Origin: an uncultured Muribaculaceae bacterium
GTDB lineage: Bacteria; Bacteroidota; Bacteroidia; Bacteroidales; Muribaculaceae
NCBI GenBank assembly: GCA_910578095.1
Contig: CAJTOZ010000014.1
Location: 1-42,354, forward strand
Direction: 5' to 3'
DNA length: 42,354 bases
In this document: piece after piece, positions 1 to 8,317 of the stretch
Layout of the letters: the number at the start of each line of letters is the position of its first letter
Numbering within the stretch: position 1 is the stretch's first letter
Notes under the pieces: generated by a model
Databases searched by the model: none
What the model was told of the DNA's origin: nothing
Seen by the model: only the letters and a program-made list of their open reading frames with translations
Position numbers and translations under genes: made by a program

Positions 1-212
1 AAACATGTGGGCTATTCAGTCGAAACTTTTTGCACTTCGTTTCTGAAACTACGAATTTACGGATACGCGCAACGAGAATCCGCCCCACCCTCGGCCCGGA
101 AAAGGGCATGGGAGTAGGTACCGTATGTAACATATCGCATGGCGCTACGTAACAGAGGTGATTTTGTTAACGTATTTTAACAATTGGGGGGGGTATTTTG
201 CGGTTCTTTCCA
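1..212. other. Leading intergenic stretch, no gene recognised
   Basis: No reading frame here looks like a gene. The stretch holds a small GC hairpin (GCCC at 94-97, GGGC at 104-107) without a T-run, and an AT-rich part ending in a G-run just before the promoter of the first gene. It may contain the end of an upstream transcription unit outside the window, but nothing shows this. Confidence 0.5.
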
Positions 213-220
213 TACTTTTG
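213..220 (+). promoter_or_regulatory. -7 element of the GH8 gene promoter
   Basis: TACTTTTG matches the Bacteroidetes -7 consensus TAnnTTTG and lies 36 bases before the start codon at 257. No TTTG at the usual 19-21 base spacing is seen upstream; the nearest TTG (184-186) is 26 bases away, so the -33 element is uncertain. Confidence 0.5.
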
Positions 221-256
221 CCGGAGCAAAAAACACCTAAATACTACTAATTCACC

Positions 257-2152
257 ATGAAAAAACTGATCGGCATACTGCTGCTCGCGATGACGACGCT
301 GAGCTCAGAGGCCGCAAAATTCACCATCGATTTCAACAGCACTCCCATAGGCGAGACTTTCCCGATAGCCGGCAACGGAGGCGGAAGCGCCGCCGTGGTG
401 CAGAACCCATACGGCCAGGGCCACGTGGTGCGGATGCAATGCGATGCATACAACTCGGTACCGCAGTTTGCCGTCACCCTTCCCGAAGGCATCGCCCTCG
501 GCGATTGCTCGGCTGTGGGAGTGAGAATATACATACCTTCGTCCGGCAACGAGCAGTACGCCAACTACAAGCAACTGCTCGCGTATGTGGACGGCACACT
601 CGTGTTCAAAAACACCAGTGCCGACGGTAGCGACGAATATCCCAATCAGGGCAACAAGGACGCGTGGCTCATGAAAAACATAGACGCCGCATCGCTGTCG
701 CTATCCGCCGAGCAGAAGGACTTGACAAGCTTCGACCTCGGCATAGGGCTGAACGACAATAAAATGACATACTATATAGCCGAAGTGACATTCAGCTATG
801 AACTGAATCTCGACGACCCCGTGCTGCCCGAAACCGGCGCCTACCATAGCGGCAAGTACCGCAACCTCTTTGCCGAAGCGGGCTACACCGATGCCCAGAT
901 AGAGCAACGCATCGACGACCTGTGGGCCACCTACTTCACCGGCGACAAAGATACGGAACGCCTCTACTACGAGAGCGGCACCGACATGGCCTACATACTG
1001 GACGTGAACAACGCCGATGTGCGCACGGAGGGCATGTCGTACGGCATGATGATATGCCTGCAGCTCGACCGGCAGAAAGAATTCAACGCCCTGTGGAAAT
1101 GGGCCAAGACCTACATGCAATACCCCGCCAACGACGAGCGTCGCGGCTACTTCTCCTGGCAGTGCGGCACGGACGGCTCCAAGAAAGGCAACACTCCGGC
1201 ATCCGACGGCGAGGAATATTTTGTGATGGCCCTGATGTTCGCCTCCAACCGCTGGGGCGACGGCGAAGGCATCTACAACTACAGCCACGAGGCAAACTAC
1301 ATTCTGGATATGTGTCTTGAGAAACCCGCCAAGGACATCAACCCACATTCATCGTACACACAGCTGTTTAATCCGGAAGAGATGCAAGTGGTGTTCGTGC
1401 CCTATGCATCGGCTGCCAAATTCACCGACCCCTCCTACCATCTGCCCGCGTTCTACGAGCTTTGGGCCAAATGGGCCGATGCCAACAACGATTTCTATGC
1501 AGGCCTTGCCGACAAAAGCCGCGAGATGTTTCCACTCTTTGCCAACGCCTCCACGGGTCTCATGCCCGACTATGCCAACTTCGACGGTACTCCACACAAG
1601 GGCGACGGCGACCACGCCGATTTCCTGTACGACGCCTGGCGCTGCATCATGAACATGGCCATCGACTACGCATGGTTCAAGCCCGAAGGCACCCCGTACA
1701 CCGAGCTTGTTAACCGCATGTACCGCTTCTTCATATCCAAAGGCATCACCGACTACCACAGCGTGTACACTCTCAACGGAGAAAATAAGAACGGAAACAC
1801 CGACCACTCCCCCGGTCTCGTGGCATGCAACGCATCGGGTGCTCTGGCCTGCGACAACAAAGACGCATGGAAATTCATCGAGAATTTCTACGACACAGCC
1901 ATCCCCACCGGACGCTACCGCTATTACGACGGGTGCCTGTATTTCCTGAACTGGCTCAACTGCGCCGGACGCTACCGCATATATGGCCCCTCGGGCTCAT
2001 CGACCGGCATCACCGATGCAACAGACGTATGCACCGGCGGCAGCGCCGAGTATTTCAGCATCGACGGCGTGCGCGCACACGGCGAAAAACTGGCACCCGG
2101 CATCTACATCAAACGTGAAAATGGGAAAACCACCAAAGTGTTAATCAAATAA
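257..2152 (+). CDS. Secreted GH8 family xylo-oligosaccharide hydrolase with T9SS-type tail
   Basis: A 631-residue secreted glycoside hydrolase. A signal peptide covers about residues 1-19. Residues about 20-190 form a beta-rich domain resembling the repeats of the next protein (shared LPEG and D-G patches). Residues about 195-590 are a GH8 catalytic domain: TEGMSYGMM holds the likely general acid E258 and ASDGEEYF holds the likely D317. This pattern is closest to reducing-end xylose-releasing exo-oligoxylanases, which trim xylo-oligosaccharides; the exact substrate is inferred. The last ~45 residues (AEYFSIDGVR then GIYIKRENGK) look like a Bacteroidales sorting tail, implying T9SS export. The next gene follows after 16 bases, so the two are probably cotranscribed. 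Confidence 0.88.
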   Translation: MKKLIGILLLAMTTLSSEAAKFTIDFNSTPIGETFPIAGNGGGSAAVVQNPYGQGHVVRMQCDAYNSVPQFAVTLPEGIALGDCSAVGVRIYIPSSGNEQYANYKQLLAYVDGTLVFKNTSADGSDEYPNQGNKDAWLMKNIDAASLSLSAEQKDLTSFDLGIGLNDNKMTYYIAEVTFSYELNLDDPVLPETGAYHSGKYRNLFAEAGYTDAQIEQRIDDLWATYFTGDKDTERLYYESGTDMAYILDVNNADVRTEGMSYGMMICLQLDRQKEFNALWKWAKTYMQYPANDERRGYFSWQCGTDGSKKGNTPASDGEEYFVMALMFASNRWGDGEGIYNYSHEANYILDMCLEKPAKDINPHSSYTQLFNPEEMQVVFVPYASAAKFTDPSYHLPAFYELWAKWADANNDFYAGLADKSREMFPLFANASTGLMPDYANFDGTPHKGDGDHADFLYDAWRCIMNMAIDYAWFKPEGTPYTELVNRMYRFFISKGITDYHSVYTLNGENKNGNTDHSPGLVACNASGALACDNKDAWKFIENFYDTAIPTGRYRYYDGCLYFLNWLNCAGRYRIYGPSGSSTGITDATDVCTGGSAEYFSIDGVRAHGEKLAPGIYIKRENGKTTKVLIK

Positions 2153-2168
2153 ATCCTAAATTCAAATC

Positions 2169-4238
2169 ATGAAAAAACTTTACCTTATCGCACTGGCTGC
2201 TGCCGCAGCCATGAGTGCGTCGGCCGCCGAAAGCGACTGGGTACTCTTCGAAGACTTCGAAAACACACCCGCCACCCCCGGACTGTGGGACTACATGGGA
2301 GGCACTCCCTCCGGCACCGTGAGTGTAGAGACAGTAGCCACTGAGGACAATGCCTCCAATCAGGCGGCAAAATTCTCCGGCGGCAACTACAATTCCGCTC
2401 TCGAGATTGAGATCGCCCTGCCCGAAGGCAAGACCATAGCCGACTACAAAGCCATCGACTTCGATATCTACAACTTCGACATGGAGTGGAAATCGATATT
2501 TGTATATATCGACGGTAGCGCCGTACGCGAGCCAAACGGCAACGACGAAGGCGCCAAAGGGAAATGGAAACATTTCACCTACGACCTCAACCTCAGCGGC
2601 ACATCAAGCACAATCAAGTTGGCCGTAGGATTTAAAATCAAGAGCAACTCCTTCGCCCTCGACAATATACGCCTCCAGGAAAAAGGCGAGGCCGTAGCCC
2701 CCGGCACCTACGACGAGACACAAAACGGAACCGTGACCAATGGTTGGCTCATGTTGCAGGACTACCAGACAAAAGTGCCCGGCGACAACGCAGCCATCTG
2801 GGGACATTACGGCTCGGTAGCCGGCACTGCAACAGTAGCTCAGGACCCCGCAGCCGCCACCAACCTTATGGCTGAATACCAGGGCGACGACTACAACACC
2901 TACTTCGAGGTGAGCGCAGTGCTGCCGGAAGGCAAAACGCTAAAGGACTACAAAACCATCGCCTTCGACATCTACCGCTTTGACGATGACGACAACTATA
3001 AGAAAATGCTCGTTTTCGCCAACGACGCCATTCTCCATGAGGACGAAAACTACATAGAGCAGGCAAAGGCGGGCGTATGGACCACAAAATCGTATACTAT
3101 CCCCGAGGATTGTGAAATAGGAGCTTCTTTCCTCCTGCATTTCGGCATCAACAGCAACAAAGCCCACTACGCTGTGGACAACGTGCGCCTGGAAGAGCGC
3201 GAGAGCAGCACTCCGCCCGTAGAGCCCGGCACCTACGACGAGACACGAAACGGAACCGTAGCCGACGGTTGGTACATGGCACAGGACTACCAGACAAAAG
3301 CACCCGGCGACGAGGCCGCCATCTGGGGACGTTACGACAAGATAGTCGGCACTGCAGCCGTAGCTCAGGACCCCACAGCCGCCACCAACCTCATGGCTGA
3401 ATTCCAGGGTGGCGATTACAACACCTATTTCGAGGTGAATGTGGCACTTCCCGAAGGCAAGACCCTCAAGGACTATCAGACCGTGGCGTTCGACATCTAC
3501 CGCTTTGACGATGACGACAACTATAAGAAAATGCTCGTTTTCGCCGACAACGCCATTATCCACGAGGACGAGAACTACATTGAGCAGGCAAAGGCCGGTG
3601 TATGGACCACAAAATCGTATGCCATCCCCGAGGATTGCGAGGCCGGAGCCACATTCGCACTGCGCTTCGGCATCAGCAGCAACAAAGCCCACTACGCTGT
3701 GGACAACGTGCGTCTGGAAGAACGCGAGACTGTGGAAGCACCTGCCGAAATCGTTGATTTCACCTATGAAGCTATCACCAGCAAAGCCACCGTCGCAAGT
3801 CTGGACTATGTGCTGCACGTGGCCAACCACAAGGAAGACACCCAGTACAGCGTCACCCTCACCCTCAAGAATGAAAACGGAGTGGAAGTAAGCGAAACCA
3901 ACGAGGAACACTCGCTCGTGGAAGAAGCCGCTATCATGGCCCCGGCCCGCGCCGCCGCCACCCACCGCCTGAGCGGAACCGTTGGCATCTCCGGCCTCAC
4001 ACCGCAGATGAAATATATCCCCACCGTGAGCTACGGCCTTAAGGGCGCCGAGCCCACCGCCTCAGTGGAGCTTCCCGCCATCACCATGCTCACCACCGGC
4101 ATTGAGGACGTAACGATGGATGGCAATGAAACCGCCGAGTACTTCAACCTCCAGGGCGTGCGCGTGGCTCAGCCCGAAGCAGGCCGGATCTACATTGTGC
4201 GCCGTGGCGCCAAGGTGGCCAAAGAGCTTGTGAAATAA
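2169..4238 (+). CDS. Secreted three-repeat carbohydrate-binding-like protein with T9SS-type tail
   Basis: A 689-residue secreted protein with no recognisable catalytic site. A signal peptide (MKKLYLIALAAAAAMSASA) is followed by three copies of a ~150-175 residue beta-rich module, each with the order DxxxGxW...LPEGKT..DY...DIY..D and ending in an AxDNVRLxE-type strand. Copy 1 is divergent; copies 2 and 3 start at 2703 and 3228, have a 525-base period and are very similar even in DNA. An Ig-like segment (about 520-640) and a sorting tail (AEYFNLQGVR, IYIVRRGAK) follow. The module resembles the N-terminal domain of the upstream GH8 enzyme, so glycan binding in support of that enzyme is a reasonable inference, not shown by the sequence. 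Confidence 0.75.
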   Translation: MKKLYLIALAAAAAMSASAAESDWVLFEDFENTPATPGLWDYMGGTPSGTVSVETVATEDNASNQAAKFSGGNYNSALEIEIALPEGKTIADYKAIDFDIYNFDMEWKSIFVYIDGSAVREPNGNDEGAKGKWKHFTYDLNLSGTSSTIKLAVGFKIKSNSFALDNIRLQEKGEAVAPGTYDETQNGTVTNGWLMLQDYQTKVPGDNAAIWGHYGSVAGTATVAQDPAAATNLMAEYQGDDYNTYFEVSAVLPEGKTLKDYKTIAFDIYRFDDDDNYKKMLVFANDAILHEDENYIEQAKAGVWTTKSYTIPEDCEIGASFLLHFGINSNKAHYAVDNVRLEERESSTPPVEPGTYDETRNGTVADGWYMAQDYQTKAPGDEAAIWGRYDKIVGTAAVAQDPTAATNLMAEFQGGDYNTYFEVNVALPEGKTLKDYQTVAFDIYRFDDDDNYKKMLVFADNAIIHEDENYIEQAKAGVWTTKSYAIPEDCEAGATFALRFGISSNKAHYAVDNVRLEERETVEAPAEIVDFTYEAITSKATVASLDYVLHVANHKEDTQYSVTLTLKNENGVEVSETNEEHSLVEEAAIMAPARAAATHRLSGTVGISGLTPQMKYIPTVSYGLKGAEPTASVELPAITMLTTGIEDVTMDGNETAEYFNLQGVRVAQPEAGRIYIVRRGAKVAKELVK

Positions 4239-4261
4239 AACTCCGCGGCCACTATACGCAA

Positions 4262-4306
4262 AACCGCCCTGCACCTCGATTAAGGCCGCAGGGCGGTTCT
4301 TTTTTA
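4262..4306 (+). terminator. Rho-independent terminator after the GH8 unit
   Basis: An 11-bp stem (AACCGCCCTGC pairing with GCAGGGCGGTT) is followed by CTTTTTT. It lies between the convergent repeat protein gene and hppA and terminates the plus-strand unit. Confidence 0.9.
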
Positions 4307-4335
4307 TTGCCTTGCAGGAGAGTGACCCCTGATTA

Positions 4336-6528
4336 TTAGAACAGGCTCCAGCTTACGGTGAGGCCTGCCATCACGATGGCCACCATGCTCATAAGCTTGA
4401 TGAGGATATTGAGCGAGGGGCCGGATGTATCCTTGAAGGGATCGCCCACGGTGTCGCCCACGACGGTGGCCTTGTGCACCTCGCTGCCTTTGCCTCCGTG
4501 GTTGCCCTCCTCGATATATTTCTTGGCATTGTCCCATGCGCCGCCGCTGTTGGCCATGAAGATGGCAAGCACGAAGCCTGCGGAGAGACCGCCTACCAGC
4601 AGACCGATTACGCCCGGAACACCGAACACCAGACCCGTGAGTATGGGAGCCAGGATGGCGAGCACGCTGGGAAACACCATCTCGCGCTGCGCGCCTTTGG
4701 TGGATATCTGCACGCAGCGGGCATAGTCGGGCTCAGCCTTGCCTTCGAGAATACCTTTGATCTCGCGGAACTGCCGGCGCACCTCATCGACCATGTGGGC
4801 TGCGGCGCGGCCTACGGCGTTCATGGTGAGGCCACAGAAAAGGAATGCCATCATAGAACCGATAAACATGCCCGAAAGCACTTTAGGGCTCATGAGGTTG
4901 ACCTCGTAGAAGGCCATGAAATCGGTGAAAGTGGCTTCATGAAGCCCCACGGTGCGGTCGCCTATCTGTATCATGGTCTCGCCCAGACGGTCGAGGCCTA
5001 TGCGTATTTCCTCAATATACGAGGCCAGAAGAGCCAGACCCGTCAGAGCTGCCGAGCCTATGGCGAAGCCCTTGCCTGTGGCGGCTGTGGTGTTGCCCAG
5101 GGAGTCGAGGGCATCGGTGCGCTTGCGCACATCGGGGCCGAGGCCGCTCATCTCGGCATTGCCGCCGGCATTGTCGGCGATGGGGCCGTAGGCATCGGTG
5201 GCGAGAGTGATACCCAGAGTGGAGAGCATGCCCACGGCGGCGATACCTATGCCGTACAGGCCCATAGCCACATTCCCGAAGTCGAAACCGGAGGCAAACC
5301 AGTAGCTGAGGATGATGCCCACCACTACTGCCAGCACGGGCACAGCCGTGGACACCATGCCGAGACCCACGCCGGAGATTATGACTGTGGCCGGGCCGGT
5401 GGTGCCGCTCTCGGCCAGACGGCGCGTGGGAGCGTAGCTCTGGGAGGTGTAGTACTCGGTGGAGCGGCCTATGACAATGCCCACAAGGAGGCCTACCACC
5501 ACGGAGGCGCCTATCCATGCCCAGTTGTCAAGGCCGAGGAGCCACAGGATGAGGAACGTGGCGCCTACGATGAGCACCGAGCTGAGATTGGTGCCGAAGG
5601 CGAGCGCTCCGAGAAGATTTTTCATTGAGGCATTTTCCTTGGTGCGCACCGAGAAAATACCAATAATGGAAAGAAGGATACCGACAGCGGCGATAAGCAT
5701 CGGCGCCACTACGGCTTTGTATTGCATCACAACATCGCCCGACACAAGGTAGGCGGCGGCGCCGAGAGCGCTGGTGGCCAGAATGGAGCCGCAGTACGAT
5801 TCGTAGAGATCGGCACCCATGCCTGCGACGTCGCCCACATTGTCGCCCACATTGTCGGCGATGGTGGCGGGGTTGCGGGGGTCGTCCTCGGGAATGCCCG
5901 CCTCGACCTTGCCCACGAGGTCGGCACCCACATCGGCAGCTTTAGTATAGATGCCGCCACCCACGCGTGCGAAAAGCGCCTGTGTGGACGCACCCATGCC
6001 GAATGTGAGCATAGTGGTTGTGATCATGGCCAGCTTGGCGGTGCCTTCGAGGTCCACACACTTGTCGAGGAGCAGATACCAGAAGGAAATGTCGAGCAAG
6101 CCGAGGCCCACCACTACAAGCCCCATTACGGCTCCCGAGCGGAAGGCCACACGCAGACCGCCGTTGAGCGATGTGCGGGCGGCGTTGGCAGTGCGGGCCG
6201 ACGCGTGCGTGGCCGTCTTCATGCCCAGATAGCCGGAAAGACCGGAGAAGAAACCGCCCGTTAGGAATGCCACCGGCACCCAGGGGTTCTGCAGCTGGAA
6301 GCCATAGGCCATGACTGCAAACAGTATCACGAGGCAAAGAAACACACAGCCCACGATGCGATACTGCTGTTTGAGATAGGACATGGCGCCCTTGCGCACA
6401 TGCGAGGCTATGCGCTTCATGGTGTCGGTGCCCTCGCTCTCGCCCATCATCCTGCGGTAGAAATACCATGCCAGAAGGAGCGCGACGATAGCCGCCGCGG
6501 GAACCAACCAAAATACCGGGGTAATCAT
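4336..6528 (-). CDS. hppA: Membrane-bound ion-translocating pyrophosphatase, K+-dependent type
   Basis: A 730-residue polytopic inner-membrane enzyme that couples hydrolysis of cytosolic pyrophosphate to export of H+ and/or Na+. The family signature ADVGADLVGKVEAGIPEDDP spans about residues 198-217 and is followed by the Asp-rich DNVGDNVGDVAGMGADL. The diagnostic loop reads GNTTAATGKG (478-487): Ala at 482 and Gly at 485 are the pair found in K+-dependent enzymes, where K+-independent H+ pumps have Lys and Thr. K+-dependent members include Na+ pumps and dual Na+/H+ pumps known from Bacteroides, so Na+ transport is likely. Length and the roughly 16 hydrophobic segments fit the family. It has its own promoter and faces the GH8 unit tail to tail. 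Confidence 0.96.
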   Translation of the reverse strand: MITPVFWLVPAAAIVALLLAWYFYRRMMGESEGTDTMKRIASHVRKGAMSYLKQQYRIVGCVFLCLVILFAVMAYGFQLQNPWVPVAFLTGGFFSGLSGYLGMKTATHASARTANAARTSLNGGLRVAFRSGAVMGLVVVGLGLLDISFWYLLLDKCVDLEGTAKLAMITTTMLTFGMGASTQALFARVGGGIYTKAADVGADLVGKVEAGIPEDDPRNPATIADNVGDNVGDVAGMGADLYESYCGSILATSALGAAAYLVSGDVVMQYKAVVAPMLIAAVGILLSIIGIFSVRTKENASMKNLLGALAFGTNLSSVLIVGATFLILWLLGLDNWAWIGASVVVGLLVGIVIGRSTEYYTSQSYAPTRRLAESGTTGPATVIISGVGLGMVSTAVPVLAVVVGIILSYWFASGFDFGNVAMGLYGIGIAAVGMLSTLGITLATDAYGPIADNAGGNAEMSGLGPDVRKRTDALDSLGNTTAATGKGFAIGSAALTGLALLASYIEEIRIGLDRLGETMIQIGDRTVGLHEATFTDFMAFYEVNLMSPKVLSGMFIGSMMAFLFCGLTMNAVGRAAAHMVDEVRRQFREIKGILEGKAEPDYARCVQISTKGAQREMVFPSVLAILAPILTGLVFGVPGVIGLLVGGLSAGFVLAIFMANSGGAWDNAKKYIEEGNHGGKGSEVHKATVVGDTVGDPFKDTSGPSLNILIKLMSMVAIVMAGLTVSWSLF

Positions 6529-6567
6529 AAAAGAATGTAAATTTAAGGTTTTAGGATGTTAACGCAT

Positions 6568-6599
6568 CAAAGTTACGCAAAACATCTGAAACGACAAAA
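6568..6599 (-). promoter_or_regulatory. Promoter of hppA, overlapping the upstream gene's terminator
   Basis: Read on the minus strand, TTTTG (6599-6595) and TAACTTTG (6575-6568) are separated by 19 bases, a good Bacteroidetes promoter. The start codon lies 39 bases downstream of the -7 element. The -33 element sits inside the hairpin at 6593-6620. Confidence 0.7.
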
Positions 6600-6620
6600 C
6601 CCGCCGGAGCGGGTTTTGTC
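6593..6620 (-). terminator. Terminator hairpin of the GH13 amylase gene
   Basis: A perfect 12-bp stem (GACAAAACCCGC with GCGGGTTTTGTC) and a 4-base loop lie 31 bases after the amylase stop codon. In the minus direction the stem's own TTTTG and a GTTTCAG stretch follow rather than a clean T-run, so termination strength is uncertain. Confidence 0.65.
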
Positions 6621-6650
6621 GGGTTTTGTCGCTTAGTAATCGGCCGTGGA

Positions 6651-8078
6651 TTATTCGGCGTACAGGATATAGGATGCGTTGGGGGCAAGCGTGGCCTTCA
6701 GAAGTCCGTTGCGCACTTTCACGGATGCTCCGTGCACGGCGTCGGTGTAGTCGCCGTCGGGCAGAGTGGTGTCTATACGCACGGTCTGCTTCTTGCCGGA
6801 GAAATTGACGAGCGCCGCGCCTTTTTCGCCGCGGGCCACCTGCACCACAGCCCCGTCGGCCGATGTGAACACATGCTCCACCTGGCCATGCATGGCACGG
6901 CGGAAGGCATTGGCGGCCACCACCTCGGGGTGCTTGAACTCATCGTTGCCGCGGGCGCCTATGCGGTTGTTGCCCCAATAGTTGTCGCGGGTGCTGCCGG
7001 CAGGACGGCTGAAGAAGAGCGGCCGGCCATGCTGGCGCGCCGTCAGGAATACGAATCCGGCACGCACCTGGTCGTCGGTCATGCCGGCCGATTCATGCTC
7101 ATTGCAATAGGTGTCGTGGCTCTCCACCCATGTCACCAGCTGGTCGGGACGGGCGGGATGATGCCAGTCCACGAGGTCGGCGGCGTTGTAGCTGCCTGCG
7201 TTGAGCGCGGAGCGCAGGGCATGGCCATAGCTGCTGGCCACAAGATCCATATAGCCGGCGTATTCCTTTTCCTTCACATTGCGGTCCTGCAGCACCTCGC
7301 CATATATGTAAAGGCTGTCGGGCATCAGCAGCGACAGGCCTTTCACAGCCTCACGACCGGTGGCGACATCCCAGAAGTTGTTGCGTTCGGCGCGTGGATC
7401 GAGCGGATCGGAAGGCAAGCCTATGTGCTTGGCCGTGTCGTAGCGGAAACCGCGTGCGCCGAGATTGATAAGATCGTTGACGTACTGCAGGTAGTAGTAC
7501 TGGAAGTCGGGGTTCTCGGTGTTCACGTCGGGCAGACCGCCCATCTTGCCGGTGGTGCACTGCATGCGGTCATTATAATCGGTGATATCGGTCAGACCAT
7601 TGGCATGAAACAGCTTGTCGTGGCCGCCCACCGCATTGTCGAGGCCGGGCAGCACGGCGGTGTGGTCCACGGCGGTATGGTTGGGCAGCACATCCACTAT
7701 CACCTTCACGCCATGGGCGTAGGCACTGTCGCACATGGCCTTGAATGCGTCGCGCGAGCCGAGCATATAGTTGCCGATGGTCCAGTCGGTGGGCTGATAA
7801 TAATAGTACCACTTGCCGCGCACGCTGTCGCCGGGATTGCTGTAGAGGGCCATTCCCCCACCCTCGCCCACGTAGCACGCCTGGGCGGGCGATGTTTGCA
7901 CATAGGCATAGCCGGCAGCGGCTATGTCGGCCATATTGGCCGCGATGGTGTCGAAGCTCCACGACCATGCATGCAGGATCACTTCATCCTCGCTTGGAGC
8001 AGTGGCAGGGGCGGTGGATGCCCCGGCCTGGATTGCGGTTGCCGCCAGGACAACCGGTATGATACGTTTGAATTTCAT
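6651..8078 (-). CDS. Secreted GH13 alpha-amylase
   Basis: An alpha-amylase-type hydrolase of alpha-1,4-glucans (starch, glycogen), 475 residues from the start chosen at 8078. That start gives a clean signal peptide (MKFKRIIPVVLAATAIQAGA); an ATG 33 bases further upstream would add a polar extension. All four GH13 regions are visible: DVLPNH (region I), GFRYDTAKH with nucleophile D214, GEVL with acid/base E261, and VESHD with D322. A beta-rich C-terminal domain (about 390-475) follows the barrel. No lipobox or T9SS tail is seen, so the enzyme is probably periplasmic. It is a single-gene unit with its own promoter and terminator, not part of a classical starch-utilisation cluster with SusC/SusD. 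Confidence 0.93.
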   Translation of the reverse strand: MKFKRIIPVVLAATAIQAGASTAPATAPSEDEVILHAWSWSFDTIAANMADIAAAGYAYVQTSPAQACYVGEGGGMALYSNPGDSVRGKWYYYYQPTDWTIGNYMLGSRDAFKAMCDSAYAHGVKVIVDVLPNHTAVDHTAVLPGLDNAVGGHDKLFHANGLTDITDYNDRMQCTTGKMGGLPDVNTENPDFQYYYLQYVNDLINLGARGFRYDTAKHIGLPSDPLDPRAERNNFWDVATGREAVKGLSLLMPDSLYIYGEVLQDRNVKEKEYAGYMDLVASSYGHALRSALNAGSYNAADLVDWHHPARPDQLVTWVESHDTYCNEHESAGMTDDQVRAGFVFLTARQHGRPLFFSRPAGSTRDNYWGNNRIGARGNDEFKHPEVVAANAFRRAMHGQVEHVFTSADGAVVQVARGEKGAALVNFSGKKQTVRIDTTLPDGDYTDAVHGASVKVRNGLLKATLAPNASYILYAE

Positions 8079-8108
8079 GGGATATTGTTGTAAGTATGAT
8101 ATTTGCTG

Positions 8109-8140
8109 CAAATATACTACAAATCCTGCTAAAAGGCAAA
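8109..8140 (-). promoter_or_regulatory. Promoter of the GH13 amylase gene
   Basis: On the minus strand TTTG (8140-8137) and TATATTTG (8116-8109) are 20 bases apart, an exact consensus match. It is divergent from the esterase promoter, which begins 27 bases away, so one regulator could act on both. Confidence 0.8.
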
Positions 8141-8166
8141 AAATCGTTTTTTTGCTTTTTGCAATG

Positions 8167-8198
8167 TTTGCATACGGCAGGAATTTTTCATATATTTG
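8167..8198 (+). promoter_or_regulatory. Promoter of the carboxylesterase gene
   Basis: TTTG (8167-8170) and TATATTTG (8191-8198) are 20 bases apart, an exact consensus match. Transcription would start near 8205, giving a leader of about 110 bases in which no known riboswitch was recognised. Confidence 0.8.
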
Positions 8199-8317
8199 CC
8201 GATGATATTAACAATCCTTCACCACCGGCTGTCGCCCGACCATCGTGCAGGGGATCATTCCGTGCCCACGGCCATCACTTTCAGTTTTAAACATTTGTTT
8301 CTTAACCACATAAAAAA

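Noticed and set aside
6732..8093. Long plus-strand open frame opposite the GH13 amylase
   Set aside because: It is antisense to a gene with all GH13 motifs and has no recognisable protein family.
8199..8317. Riboswitch in the esterase leader
   Set aside because: The leader is about 110 bases but shows no recognisable aptamer or terminator-antiterminator pair.
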